Assembly (NCBI GenBank): GCA_902774905.1
Contig: CACYKF010000007.1
Location: 1 to 42,572 of the forward strand
DNA length: 42,572 bases
Source of the DNA: an uncultured bacterium
GTDB taxonomy: Bacteria > Cyanobacteriota > Vampirovibrionia > Gastranaerophilales > Gastranaerophilaceae
Reading direction: 5' to 3'
Shown here: piece by piece, positions 16,916 to 24,806 of the stretch
Layout: each line of letters opens with the position of its first letter
Numbering within the stretch: the first letter of the stretch is position 1
Translations under genes and position numbers: made by a program
Notes under the pieces: model-generated
Seen by the model: only the letters and a program-made list of their open reading frames with translations
Databases searched by the model: none
Told to the model about the DNA's origin: nothing

Positions 16916-17797
16916 ATGAAAGAGTTTTTAAATAAATTATTTGATAATAAATCAATTACTGCGTGGGTATTTGTTTTGCCTGCAGTATTGGGCATTTTTT
17001 TATTTATAATAATTCCGATATTTTGCTCTCTCGGTTTAAGTTTTACAAAATGGGATTTGCTTAATCCTATTAAATTTGTCGGATTTGATAATTATAAATT
17101 GATATTTAGTGAACCTTTATTTTATAAAATATTGTTAAATACCGTTGTATTTGCGTTATCTGTTTCGGTTTTAGGGGTAATAATACCGTTGATATTAGCA
17201 TCAATACTCAATTCTAAAATAAGAGGAAGTGAATTTTTTAAAAGTGCATATTTTCTGCCTTTTATTACCCCGATGGTCGTAATCGGAATAGTATGGGCAT
17301 GGATTTTTGACCCTAATATAGGATTTTTAAGTCAAATTTTACATTTACATATAAATTGGCTCTATGACTTAAAATTTGCATTGCCTGCACTTATTATAGT
17401 CAATGTATGGAAATTAATCGGCTACAATATGATAATTTTTCTGTCCGGTTTTTCAAATATATCGCAAAGTCTTTTTGAATCAGCAAAAATTGACGGAGCA
17501 AATTCCGTTCAGGTTTTTAAAAATATTACTGTTCCGTTGTTATCGCCTACAATATTTTTTGTTGTTATAATCACCGCAATAAGTTCATTTCAGGTATTTG
17601 ATTTGATTTATCTTATGACAGAAGGCGGGCCGTTTGATTCAACAAATGTTTTGGTTTATGCGATATATAAAAATGCATTTGAGTATTTTAATGTCGGAAA
17701 AGCAAGCGCTATTGCTTATGTTCTGTTTGCTATAATTCTTGTTTTAACACTGATTCAGTGGCATTTGCGTAAAAAACTTGTTTATAATGAAGATTAA
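16916..17797 (+). CDS. Sugar ABC transporter permease (MalF/UgpA type)
   Basis: This 293-aa integral membrane protein has about six transmembrane segments. The first is AWVFVLPAVLGIFLFIIIPI, near residue 16. The cytoplasmic EAA loop ESAKIDGANSVQVFKNITVP contacts the ATPase, as in carbohydrate-uptake (CUT1) permeases. The family normally has a second permease directly downstream plus a solute-binding protein and an ATPase; none is visible here. After the gene come 250 bp with only a tiny ORF, then an unrelated oxidoreductase. Either the partners are elsewhere or the operon has been broken. Confidence 0.9.
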   Translation: MKEFLNKLFDNKSITAWVFVLPAVLGIFLFIIIPIFCSLGLSFTKWDLLNPIKFVGFDNYKLIFSEPLFYKILLNTVVFALSVSVLGVIIPLILASILNSKIRGSEFFKSAYFLPFITPMVVIGIVWAWIFDPNIGFLSQILHLHINWLYDLKFALPALIIVNVWKLIGYNMIIFLSGFSNISQSLFESAKIDGANSVQVFKNITVPLLSPTIFFVVIITAISSFQVFDLIYLMTEGGPFDSTNVLVYAIYKNAFEYFNVGKASAIAYVLFAIILVLTLIQWHLRKKLVYNED

Positions 17798-17861
17798 AAT
17801 TAAAGTTTTCTGTAATTGTTCCGTAAATATACATGTGAAGTTAATAAAGGGCATGTGTATT

Positions 17862-18002
17862 ATGTATGATGAATTAGTTAAAAAGCGTATTATTATTGAG
17901 TTTGAAAACCTTATAAATAGTGCAAAAGATGAAAATAATGATGTCGATTCTTATGCTCAATTTATGAAAGAAGTTATCTTAAATACCTATGGTGTAAACT
18001 AA
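17862..18002 (+). CDS. Tiny hypothetical protein
   Basis: This is a possible 46-aa acidic protein, MYDELVKKRIIIEFENLINS onward, with no membrane segment or known motif. The ATG at 17862 has AAAGGG about 10 nt upstream. The reading frame is open further 5' (17778), but the upstream codons look non-coding and lie before the ribosome-binding site. It could be a real small gene or chance. Confidence 0.4.
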   Translation: MYDELVKKRIIIEFENLINSAKDENNDVDSYAQFMKEVILNTYGVN

Positions 18003-18048
18003 TCACTCAGGGAATAAAATTTTTATAACATTATTCAAAGAATATGAT

Positions 18049-19407
18049 ATGAATATTGTTATAATTGGCGGTGTCGCATCAGGTGCAAAAGCCGCTGCTA
18101 AGGTTAAAAGATTACTCCCTCATGCAAGCGTAAAAATGTTTACGGATGATACGCATGTTTCGTATTCATCGTGCGGTCTGCCATATTATATACAAGGCAA
18201 TTTTAACGATTATACTTCACTTTTGGTTCGTTCACCGGAAGAATTTAAAGCATCCGGAATTGATGTATTTTTACAATCCAAAGTAGAAAAAATTTTCCCT
18301 GAACAAAAAAATGTTCTTGTAAAAAATTTTGAAACAGTTGAACTCGTTCCTTATGACAAACTTATTATTGCAACCGGAGCAAGTCCCGTAAGACCAAAAA
18401 TAAAAGGCATAGACGATTTTGAAAATATTTTTACCGTAAGAAAAATTGAAGACGGAATAAATATAAGAGAAAAAATGTTAAAGTCTAAAAATGCTGTAAT
18501 AATAGGCGGAGGGTATATCGGAATTGAAATGCTTGAAGCATTTTCAAAAAACAATGTTTACACTCATCTGTTTGAACGCAGTTCTCAAATTATGCCAACA
18601 CTTGATTTAGAAATGTCAGAAGTTGCAAAAAAGCGTTTGAATTCAATAGAAAATAAAAATTTTGAACTTCATACAGATTCAATGGCAACAGAATTTATCG
18701 GTAAAGATGGTGTTTTAACAGGGGTAATAACATCTGACGGTAAACAATATGAATGTGATTTGGCAATTGTCTGTGCAGGTGTAAAACCAAATACAGAACT
18801 CGCCAAAGAAGCAGGGATAGAAATAGGAGAAACCGGTGCAATTAAGGTTAATAAACTTATGCGTACATCTGTTGAAGATATATTTGCTTGCGGTGATTGT
18901 GCTGAAAAAACACATATAGTTTCAGGTAAAAAGGTCTGGGTACCTTTAGGCTCGACTGCAAACAAAGAAGGCAGATGTGCTGCTATGAATGTAGCGGGTG
19001 TATATTGCGAGTTTGAAGGTATTTTAGGCTCAATGGTCACAAGATGCCTAAATACTACTATTGCAATGACAGGTTTAACAGAAAAAGAGGCTTTTGAAAT
19101 CGGCTTTAAGCCTGTGTCTGTTGTTGTAAGCAAATATGATAAAGTTGCATATATGCCAGATACAGGTGAAATAACGCTAAAAGTAGTTGCAGATAAAATA
19201 ACAGGTCTGTTACTTGGGGCGCAAGCAGTAGGTTCAATAGGCGCAGATAAGCGTGTCAATACTGTCACTTCAGGTTTGATAGGTCATTTAACAGTAGAAG
19301 AATTTAGTAATAATGACCTGACTTATTCTCCTGCATATTCACCAACAATTGACCCGCTATTAAATGCAATGCAGATATTATGCAGCAAAACCGCACGCTC
19401 ATGTTAA
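18049..19407 (+). CDS. CoA-disulfide reductase / NADH oxidase-like FAD flavoprotein
   Basis: This 452-aa pyridine-nucleotide-disulfide oxidoreductase belongs to the single-cysteine branch (CoA-disulfide reductase, NADH oxidase, NADH peroxidase). The FAD-binding IIGGVASGAKAAAKVKR is at 5-21. The redox cysteine is Cys42 in YSSCGLPYY. The NAD(P)H Rossmann motif is AVIIGGGYIGIEMLEAF, and the second FAD motif is DIFACGDCAE. It has a dimerisation domain but no C-terminal rhodanese domain. Roles in the family are reducing CoA disulfide or oxygen and peroxide; the residues seen do not separate these. The ribosome-binding site is weak. Its 3' end overlaps the convergent oxidoreductase by 9 nt. Confidence 0.9.
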   Translation: MNIVIIGGVASGAKAAAKVKRLLPHASVKMFTDDTHVSYSSCGLPYYIQGNFNDYTSLLVRSPEEFKASGIDVFLQSKVEKIFPEQKNVLVKNFETVELVPYDKLIIATGASPVRPKIKGIDDFENIFTVRKIEDGINIREKMLKSKNAVIIGGGYIGIEMLEAFSKNNVYTHLFERSSQIMPTLDLEMSEVAKKRLNSIENKNFELHTDSMATEFIGKDGVLTGVITSDGKQYECDLAIVCAGVKPNTELAKEAGIEIGETGAIKVNKLMRTSVEDIFACGDCAEKTHIVSGKKVWVPLGSTANKEGRCAAMNVAGVYCEFEGILGSMVTRCLNTTIAMTGLTEKEAFEIGFKPVSVVVSKYDKVAYMPDTGEITLKVVADKITGLLLGAQAVGSIGADKRVNTVTSGLIGHLTVEEFSNNDLTYSPAYSPTIDPLLNAMQILCSKTARSC

Positions 19408-20682
19408 TTGCGTTTTTATATATTTTGCAACGGCTTCACCCATAGAAAAACAACTTGACTGAACTCTTAGTGCGCCTTGCGCCATTTCATCCGCGCTCAA
19501 TCCTCTGCCTGCGACAAATAAATTGTCGTAATCGGCACTCATAAGGCTTTTTATCGGTAGTTGATATTCGCCCGTCATTTCAAGTGTTGAGGTGTTTTTA
19601 TCTTTAGAATGAACATCAACAGGATAATTTGAAATCAAAACAGGATTATCAAATTTCTTGCCGCTTCTTAAATCGTCTATTGTATAAACATATTTCCCTT
19701 TAATTCTTCGATATGCTCTTATACCAACCATATCTGCAATTTTTGTAATATAAGCATTTTCAAACCCGGGCAAATAGATATTGCAAAATTTTGCAATACG
19801 ACTAATTGCACACACACCATCAGTTTTGGCTCTTTTAATATCTTCTTTATCCTCTAAATTATAATTCTCTAAAAGTCTTGGACAGTTAAAAGCCACAGAT
19901 TGAGGACATCCTGCTATGCTAAATATCTGAAAATAGTTTCTGTCAGTGTCTTTTAAAATATTTTTTGAAACAGCGTCATCAAATAACGGGGCTAAAGCCC
20001 AGTGTTTATCACTATCCCAAGTGTATGCCGTTGAAAAATAAGGCTCATTATCTATGTATTCGACAGTTGTAACATCCCTGTCTTTGTCGTATTTACTTAA
20101 CCATTGTGCAAATTTTCTGTTGTCTATTCCGCTCATAATAAATCTGAAACTTATAGGCGGAATTTCATTTTTATTTTCTAAAAAATTACAATTAATATTT
20201 TTTGAAAAATCTAAATTTCCACTCGCATCTACAATATAGTTCGCTTCGATACATACCGATAACATATATTCACTACTTTGTATATTATTAGTATGTATCG
20301 TATCGTAATATACCGATAATATTTTTTTGTCTTTTACTTCAGCATGAGTTGCTGATGAGTTAAATTTTATATCAACTTTTAGATTTTTTAGTAGTTTATA
20401 TAGTACATCTTTTAAAATAATCGGATTAAACCAACCGGGATTATCCTGATAAGTAACCTGCGCTTTGTTTTTCGCCATTTCTTTAATCAATAATTTGTAA
20501 AAATCTGTGTTGATTTGGTTTTCGCCTGACTTCATAACCGGAACGACAAGTCCGCCGGTCATTGTACCGCCAAGATAAGATTCTTTTTCAAGCAGGAGAG
20601 TTTTTAAGCCGAGTTTTGCGCAGTTATACGCGCAGGAACATCCGGCAGTACCACCGCCGATTATTACAACATCATAATTCAT
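19399..20682 (-). CDS. FAD-dependent oxidoreductase coupled to the MnmC-like methyltransferase
   Basis: This 427-aa flavoprotein has the FAD dinucleotide-binding motif VVIIGGGTAGCSCAYNCAKL (5-24), the loop YLGGTMTGGLVVPVM (36-50), NYIVDASGN (148-156) and a late LFVAGRGLSADEMAQGALRV. These resemble the FAD_oxidored family (PF12831-like) rather than the DAO fold of MnmC. The ATG at 20682 is preceded by AGGAGG, which lies inside the last codons of the upstream methyltransferase; the two genes overlap by 11 nt, so they are translationally coupled. Residues about 124-142 (including YYDTIHTNNIQ) look like extra sequence encoded by a palindromic repeat shared with that methyltransferase. Substrate unknown; a role in tRNA wobble modification is inference. 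Confidence 0.85.
   Translation of the reverse strand: MNYDVVIIGGGTAGCSCAYNCAKLGLKTLLLEKESYLGGTMTGGLVVPVMKSGENQINTDFYKLLIKEMAKNKAQVTYQDNPGWFNPIILKDVLYKLLKNLKVDIKFNSSATHAEVKDKKILSVYYDTIHTNNIQSSEYMLSVCIEANYIVDASGNLDFSKNINCNFLENKNEIPPISFRFIMSGIDNRKFAQWLSKYDKDRDVTTVEYIDNEPYFSTAYTWDSDKHWALAPLFDDAVSKNILKDTDRNYFQIFSIAGCPQSVAFNCPRLLENYNLEDKEDIKRAKTDGVCAISRIAKFCNIYLPGFENAYITKIADMVGIRAYRRIKGKYVYTIDDLRSGKKFDNPVLISNYPVDVHSKDKNTSTLEMTGEYQLPIKSLMSADYDNLFVAGRGLSADEMAQGALRVQSSCFSMGEAVAKYIKTQLT
20247..20312 (-). repeat. Palindromic repeat inside the FAD oxidoreductase gene
   Basis: CGATACATAC (20247-20256) and GTATGTATCG (20291-20300) are perfect 10-bp inverted arms. The right part (20284-20312) matches 21575-21603 in the neighbouring methyltransferase gene at 26 of 29 positions, including the identical 16-mer GTATGTATCGTATCGT. 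Both copies are read in the same frame, giving YYDTIHTNNI here and YNDTIHTDNI there. Confidence 0.7.
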
Positions 20683-21943
20683 TTTTCCTCCTTGCTTTGA
20701 GATATTGTGAACTTGATATTCTGTGACTGTTATCAACCTCTGTTTTATGTGCCGCTATAATTGCCTCATTTTGAGCCGTTAAATTTTCATCACGATAAAA
20801 TATACCTGCCCGAGTTTTTAAAAGCCCTAAATCGGCTTCAGAAATCGGATGATTTATAAGTGCTTTATTTTTTACTGCTATAGTTCCCTGAAATTTATTT
20901 AATCGTTCGTTATAAATATTGCCGATTTCAAACCCCGCTTCAATCATTGCTGAACGAATTTGTGCTGCTGAAGAATATGTAAATAACATTCCGTCTTGTT
21001 CCATGATTTTATAAAGGCATTTAAAAAATTCATAAGTCCAAAGGCAAGGACACTTCGAAGGAGTAAATGCATCTAAAAATATCAAATTATATAAATTTTT
21101 ATCGTCTTTTACTACATTTCTTGCATCATCAATTTTTATACTAAAATCAAAATCTTGTATTTTATACCTTTTTAACCCTCTTTTATAACTATACGATAGA
21201 TACCTATAATATATATTATGTAAATTTAAGAGTTTTTTAGAGTTAGGTCTATTTGTAAGTATATGTTTTAATAAACCTTTAAAATCGCTTTTAAAATACC
21301 TGTTATATTCATTATTGTTTAAAATAGAGAGTATTAAAGGGTTTTGAAGTATTTCAGGGCTATTTTGGGCTATTTTTGATAAAATTTGAAAATTTATTAA
21401 ATCATTAATTTTAGGAATTTTTTTATTTCTGTGATTCAGATACTTATTTATGTCGTGTTTATCCAAAATATCAGAATTATTCTTAAAATTTTTCACACCT
21501 GTTTTTATAAAAGGTGATAATCCGAATAAAATTTCATCATTGTCTATGGCTGTTACAGTAATTTTATTATAAATATTATCTGTATGTATCGTATCGTTAT
21601 ATATTTGAGGATTATCAACTAAATTATTATTGGTATATATCGCTCCGTACCAATTAGAATTATTTAAATTATTTTTTTTTATATTTTTTTTTAAATTCAC
21701 TAATTTTTTTTTGTTTTCAAAAATATAATTAAAAAAACTTTTTGTGTTATATCCGATGCCATAACATATATCGAGAATTTTTATATCGTCGTGATTTAGT
21801 AATACTTCCCAATTTATAGGGTAAATAAATTTTTCATAGGCTTCTGTTAGGGCACCTGATGCGCTATGATAGATGTCGTCGAAGTCTTGGCTATACAAGC
21901 CAACTGAACCGTCATTAGTAAAATATGGTTGAAAATCACTCAT
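20672..21943 (-). CDS. MnmC-like tRNA methyltransferase (DUF752-type), with insertion
   Basis: This SAM-dependent methyltransferase of 423 aa resembles the MnmC methyltransferase domain, which turns nm5U into mnm5U at tRNA position 34. Family features are NDGSVGLYSQDFDDIYHSAS and GALTEAYEKF near the N-terminus, SAM motif I DICYGIGYN (58-66), TAIDND (131-136) after strand two, and the catalytic-site-like LDAFTPSKCPCLWTYEFF. It stands alone, as in Aquifex, instead of being fused to an oxidase. The 65 residues between motif I and the acidic strand-two end are about 35-40 more than usual and are Asn/Lys-rich; they contain two copies of the repeat peptide. A -10-like TAAAAT ends 6 nt before the ATG and no Shine-Dalgarno is seen. 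Confidence 0.85.
   Translation of the reverse strand: MSDFQPYFTNDGSVGLYSQDFDDIYHSASGALTEAYEKFIYPINWEVLLNHDDIKILDICYGIGYNTKSFFNYIFENKKKLVNLKKNIKKNNLNNSNWYGAIYTNNNLVDNPQIYNDTIHTDNIYNKITVTAIDNDEILFGLSPFIKTGVKNFKNNSDILDKHDINKYLNHRNKKIPKINDLINFQILSKIAQNSPEILQNPLILSILNNNEYNRYFKSDFKGLLKHILTNRPNSKKLLNLHNIYYRYLSYSYKRGLKRYKIQDFDFSIKIDDARNVVKDDKNLYNLIFLDAFTPSKCPCLWTYEFFKCLYKIMEQDGMLFTYSSAAQIRSAMIEAGFEIGNIYNERLNKFQGTIAVKNKALINHPISEADLGLLKTRAGIFYRDENLTAQNEAIIAAHKTEVDNSHRISSSQYLKARRKNEL
21184..21204 (-). repeat. Inverted, diverged copy of the GTATGTATCG repeat
   Basis: On the minus strand this reads GGTATCTATCGTATAGTTATA. It differs at two of about 20 positions from the repeat at 21582-21601, in opposite orientation. 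It is coding, in the frame of YRYLSYSY of the methyltransferase. Confidence 0.45.
21575..21652 (+). repeat. Two direct copies of the GTATGTATCG repeat inside the methyltransferase gene
   Basis: Copy A (21575-21603) is 26/29 identical to the copy in the oxidoreductase gene. Copy B (about 21626-21652) is more diverged (GTATATATCG and a following CGT kept). On the coding strand both are in the same frame, giving IYNDTIHTDNI (114-124) and WYGAIYTNNN (98-107). They fill the unusual insertion between the first two strands of the methyltransferase fold. Confidence 0.65.
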
Positions 21944-21949
21944 ATCAAT

Positions 21950-21955
21950 ATTTTA
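21950..21955 (-). promoter_or_regulatory. Putative -10 box for a leaderless methyltransferase mRNA
   Basis: TAAAAT on the minus strand ends 6 nt before the ATG at 21943, the same spacing as at the WecG-type gene. No ribosome-binding site is present. Confidence 0.4.
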
Positions 21956-22041
21956 CGCGATAATTATTCAAGTTTCAATTTGTGTATTTTTGTAAATTAG
22001 CCGTTTATTATATGCGTTTTTTGGTTAATTTGGCATATTTT

Positions 22042-22050
22042 TGGTATAAT
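22042..22050 (+). promoter_or_regulatory. Extended -10 promoter of thrB
   Basis: TGGTATAAT is an extended -10 element (TGn plus perfect TATAAT). It lies 20 nt before the thrB ATG, with the GAAGGA ribosome-binding site between. A -35 match is poor, as is usual for extended -10 promoters. Confidence 0.6.
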
Positions 22051-22070
22051 AAGTACAGAAGGAAGTTATT

Positions 22071-23012
22071 ATGAAAGTAAGCGTAAAAGTGCCGGCAACG
22101 ACGGCGAATATTGGTCCCGGATTTGATACTTTGGGTATGGCTTTGCCTTTATATAATACTGTTACTATAGAAGAAACGGTTTTACCCGGTACAGGTGTTG
22201 AAATTAATGTCCTGTCAGATGGCTTTTCAATAGATGAATTTGCACTTGAACACATTCCGCAAGATGAAAACAGCATTGTATATAAGGCGGTAGAACTTTT
22301 ATATAACTCCATAGGGCAATCTCCAAGCGAATTAAAAATAACAATAAAATCAGGGATTCCTGTTTCAAGGGGATTAGGCAGCAGTGCATCTGTCATCGTG
22401 GGGGCTTTAATCGCTGCGAATGAACTTCTTGGGCATCCTGCAGATGATTTGGCTCTGTTATCAATTGCTTCTGAACTTGAGGGACATCCTGATAATATTA
22501 CACCTGCTTTTGTGGGCGGACTTGTTATATCTTCGCAGGAAGACGATGGTTCTGTTGTTTACAGAAAACTTGATTGGCCATCAGAGTGGGCGATTACTGT
22601 TTGTGTTCCTGATTTTGAACTTTCAACTGATATTGCGCGATCAGTTCTTCCTAAAGATGTTCCGCTTAAAGATGCAGTATTTAATGCTCAAAGACTTGCA
22701 ATGTTTGTAGAGGCTGTTCATACGAAAGATGCTGAACTTATGCGTCTTGCTCTAAAAGACAGACTTCACCAGCCATACAGAATGAAACTTATTCAGGGTT
22801 TAGATGAAATTATGGATAGTTTCAAACATAATGAAGATGTTTTAGGTTGTGTTATAAGTGGTGCCGGTTCATCAGTTCTTATTATTTCAAAGAAAAATAA
22901 TCTTGATAAAATTCACAGTACAGTAAGGGATATTTGGACAAGTCTTAATATTAAATCTGAAATTAAGACGCTTAATGTTGAACCTGAAGGCGCAAAAATT
23001 GTTGAAGAATAA
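22071..23012 (+). CDS. thrB: Homoserine kinase
   Basis: This GHMP-family kinase phosphorylates homoserine on the way to threonine. The protein is 313 aa. It begins MKVSVKVPATTANIGPGFDT, the ThrB signature (P.T.aNlGpGFD). The GHMP ATP-binding loop GIPVSRGLGSSASVIVGAL has GLGSSAS at 101-107. The C-terminal GHMP motif is LGCVISGAGSSVLII. The ATG follows GAAGGA by a normal spacing. It has its own promoter and stands alone; thrA and thrC are not in the window. Confidence 0.96.
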   Translation: MKVSVKVPATTANIGPGFDTLGMALPLYNTVTIEETVLPGTGVEINVLSDGFSIDEFALEHIPQDENSIVYKAVELLYNSIGQSPSELKITIKSGIPVSRGLGSSASVIVGALIAANELLGHPADDLALLSIASELEGHPDNITPAFVGGLVISSQEDDGSVVYRKLDWPSEWAITVCVPDFELSTDIARSVLPKDVPLKDAVFNAQRLAMFVEAVHTKDAELMRLALKDRLHQPYRMKLIQGLDEIMDSFKHNEDVLGCVISGAGSSVLIISKKNNLDKIHSTVRDIWTSLNIKSEIKTLNVEPEGAKIVEE

Positions 23013-23036
23013 GAATATTTATTATTTTAATCTCAA

Positions 23037-24395
23037 TTATTCTTTAATTTTTGCCGTAACTAATGATGCTAAAAGTAAACAACCTGCCCCAATGTAGAAG
23101 GTCAATTCATAGTGATGGTTTAGCCCGCCATTCATAACAGATATATTGATTAACCAGCCGACTAAAGTACATACAAAAACTTGCGGACCTGCGATAAATA
23201 TGTTAAATATACCCATTACAGAGCCTTCTGTTCCGGGTTTAATAAAGCGTGATAACATTGCAAACGGAAGTGCACAAACACTTGCCCAGCCGATACCTGA
23301 AAGTCCCATAAAAAACAAAACCGCAGCCTGATTATGTCTGAAAAATGCAAGACCTAAATAGGCCAATACCATTGATAACATTGAAACAATGTGGACTTTT
23401 TTATTACCGAATTTGTTAGCCAAATTTGCAAGCGGAATTGCAATTAAAAAGCATACTAAATTAAATACCGCAAGACAAATAAGGGCATAATTCTGTGCAG
23501 TTTGTTCTAATGCTTTATCGACAGTTGCACCTGCCAAATCAGGAATATTATAAACTGTATGAATTGCAAACGGTGTTATATAAATTAAAAGACACATCAT
23601 ACCTATCCATGTAAAAAATTGCATAAGGCATATCTTTTTAACTTCAGGAGAAAGTAAGAAAAATTCTTTTAAATTTTGCCAAAAACTGGTCTGATTGTCA
23701 TTCTGAACTTGTTTCAGAATCTCCTTTTTATCTAAAGTAGATTTTTCTTTTATAGTAAAACAAGTCCAAATCATAGCAAGAGTAAACGCTATACCTGCCA
23801 TTAAAAATTGCGCTTCAATCGGCATCTGATAATTAAATACAAATTTTAGTAAAGGTGCAACAATCATTGCTATAACTGAACCTAAACCTATTGCCAAACT
23901 TATATATGAATTAGCATTTGCATGTTGTTCTTTGGGGACAACATCTGGGATTAAAGAGCGATATGGACCCTGTGCAATATTAATACATGCATCAATTACC
24001 CAAATAAGTATTGCAGCGATTAGCAAACCTCCCCATGCAGGCATATTTATATTAAATAAATTACTTATCATATCAGAAATTCCTGCAGAATGAGGAAATG
24101 CCCAAAGCGCAATAGCAGTAATTATTGCACCTCCTAATAAATACGGTCTGCGTCTGCCGAATTTTGATTTTGTATTATCACTCAAAACACCTACAATCGG
24201 CTGAACAACCATCCCTGAAAATGGTCCGGCAAGCCAAATAAGGCTATATAAGAATGGCGAAGCCCCCAAACTTGATGTTACAGGTTCTGCGAGCGCAATT
24301 CTCATTTGCCACGCAAATTGCAACCCTAAAAAACCAAGCGCCAAATTTAAAAAATTGATTGTCGTAAATCTTTTTAATTCCGTGTTTTCGTTCAT
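23037..24395 (-). CDS. MFS/GPH-family sugar transporter (SLC45/sucrose-symporter-like)
   Basis: This 452-aa membrane transporter has about twelve segments. The first loop carries GVLSDNTKSKFGRRRPYLLG, the GPH/SLC45-type signature, and the N-terminus NFLNLALGFLGLQFAWQMRI also fits that group, which moves sucrose, maltose or related glycosides with cations. The central cytoplasmic loop contains KKEILKQVQNDNQ, encoded by a palindromic repeat (23697-23723) read in frame. AAGGGG precedes the ATG. It is the last gene of the gatC-pyrG-small protein-transporter run. The true substrate is unknown. Confidence 0.88.
   Translation of the reverse strand: MNENTELKRFTTINFLNLALGFLGLQFAWQMRIALAEPVTSSLGASPFLYSLIWLAGPFSGMVVQPIVGVLSDNTKSKFGRRRPYLLGGAIITAIALWAFPHSAGISDMISNLFNINMPAWGGLLIAAILIWVIDACINIAQGPYRSLIPDVVPKEQHANANSYISLAIGLGSVIAMIVAPLLKFVFNYQMPIEAQFLMAGIAFTLAMIWTCFTIKEKSTLDKKEILKQVQNDNQTSFWQNLKEFFLLSPEVKKICLMQFFTWIGMMCLLIYITPFAIHTVYNIPDLAGATVDKALEQTAQNYALICLAVFNLVCFLIAIPLANLANKFGNKKVHIVSMLSMVLAYLGLAFFRHNQAAVLFFMGLSGIGWASVCALPFAMLSRFIKPGTEGSVMGIFNIFIAGPQVFVCTLVGWLINISVMNGGLNHHYELTFYIGAGCLLLASLVTAKIKE
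23697..23723. repeat. In-frame palindromic repeat in the transporter loop
   Basis: ATTCTGAA (23700-23707) and TTCAGAAT (23713-23720) form an 8-bp stem with a 5-nt loop, flanked by GTC and CTC. On the coding strand it gives EILKQVQND. From memory, similar TTCTGAA-type palindromes occur as dispersed repeats in several bacterial groups, sometimes within genes; I cannot verify this here. Confidence 0.6.
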
Positions 24396-24437
24396 TTAAA
24401 CCCCTTATCCAATGTTTATTATCACAATATTTGAAAA

Positions 24438-24806
24438 TTAAAACGGTAAATCGTCATCTTTATCTTCAGTTGACTGCCAATTTGTAGTATAATCTGTCCA
24501 ACTCTCTTTATAATCATTACTCAAATAATTTGCTTTAAATATCTCTTTTAATAAATTCGAATACATCATTAGGTTTGACAGAGACTTAGATTTCCAATAC
24601 TTACCGTTGTCCTTTTTGATACATTCTTCAAATTCATTATCTTTACTGTCAGGTGTCAGAACAAAAATATCATCTTCCCAATGTTTTTGCGTTGCGACAA
24701 TATCATCATTTGATAAAATAAAATTTTCGGTATTATCCCCGACATATTTTCTATCAATTTTGTATAATCCTTGAAAATATGTATTGTTAATAGGACTGAC
24801 TTTCAT
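24438..24806 (-). CDS. Small protein with F-G-type N-terminus and SSB-like C-terminal tail
   Basis: This 122-aa protein has no recognised fold. Its N-terminus MKVSPINNTYFQGLYKI shares the pattern of two other proteins here (Phe at residue 11, Gly near 13, NN at 7-8). Its C-terminus is STEDKDDDLPF, ending in the acidic DDDLPF tip that bacterial single-stranded-DNA-binding protein uses to recruit repair and replication partners, yet no OB fold is apparent. The ATG overlaps the pyrG stop by one base (TAATG), with AAGGAG upstream, so it is translationally coupled to pyrG. The SSB-mimic role is inference; an acidic tail by chance is possible. Confidence 0.75.
   Translation of the reverse strand: MKVSPINNTYFQGLYKIDRKYVGDNTENFILSNDDIVATQKHWEDDIFVLTPDSKDNEFEECIKKDNGKYWKSKSLSNLMMYSNLLKEIFKANYLSNDYKESWTDYTTNWQSTEDKDDDLPF

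Noticed and set aside
19399-20682. Naming the oxidoreductase as the MnmC oxidase domain
   Set aside because: Its motifs resemble the FAD_oxidored family rather than DAO; only the context suggests the function, so no gene symbol was given.
23006-23043. 7-bp AT-rich inverted repeat between thrB and the transporter as terminator
   Set aside because: The stem is weak with a 24-nt loop; not convincing in AT-rich DNA.
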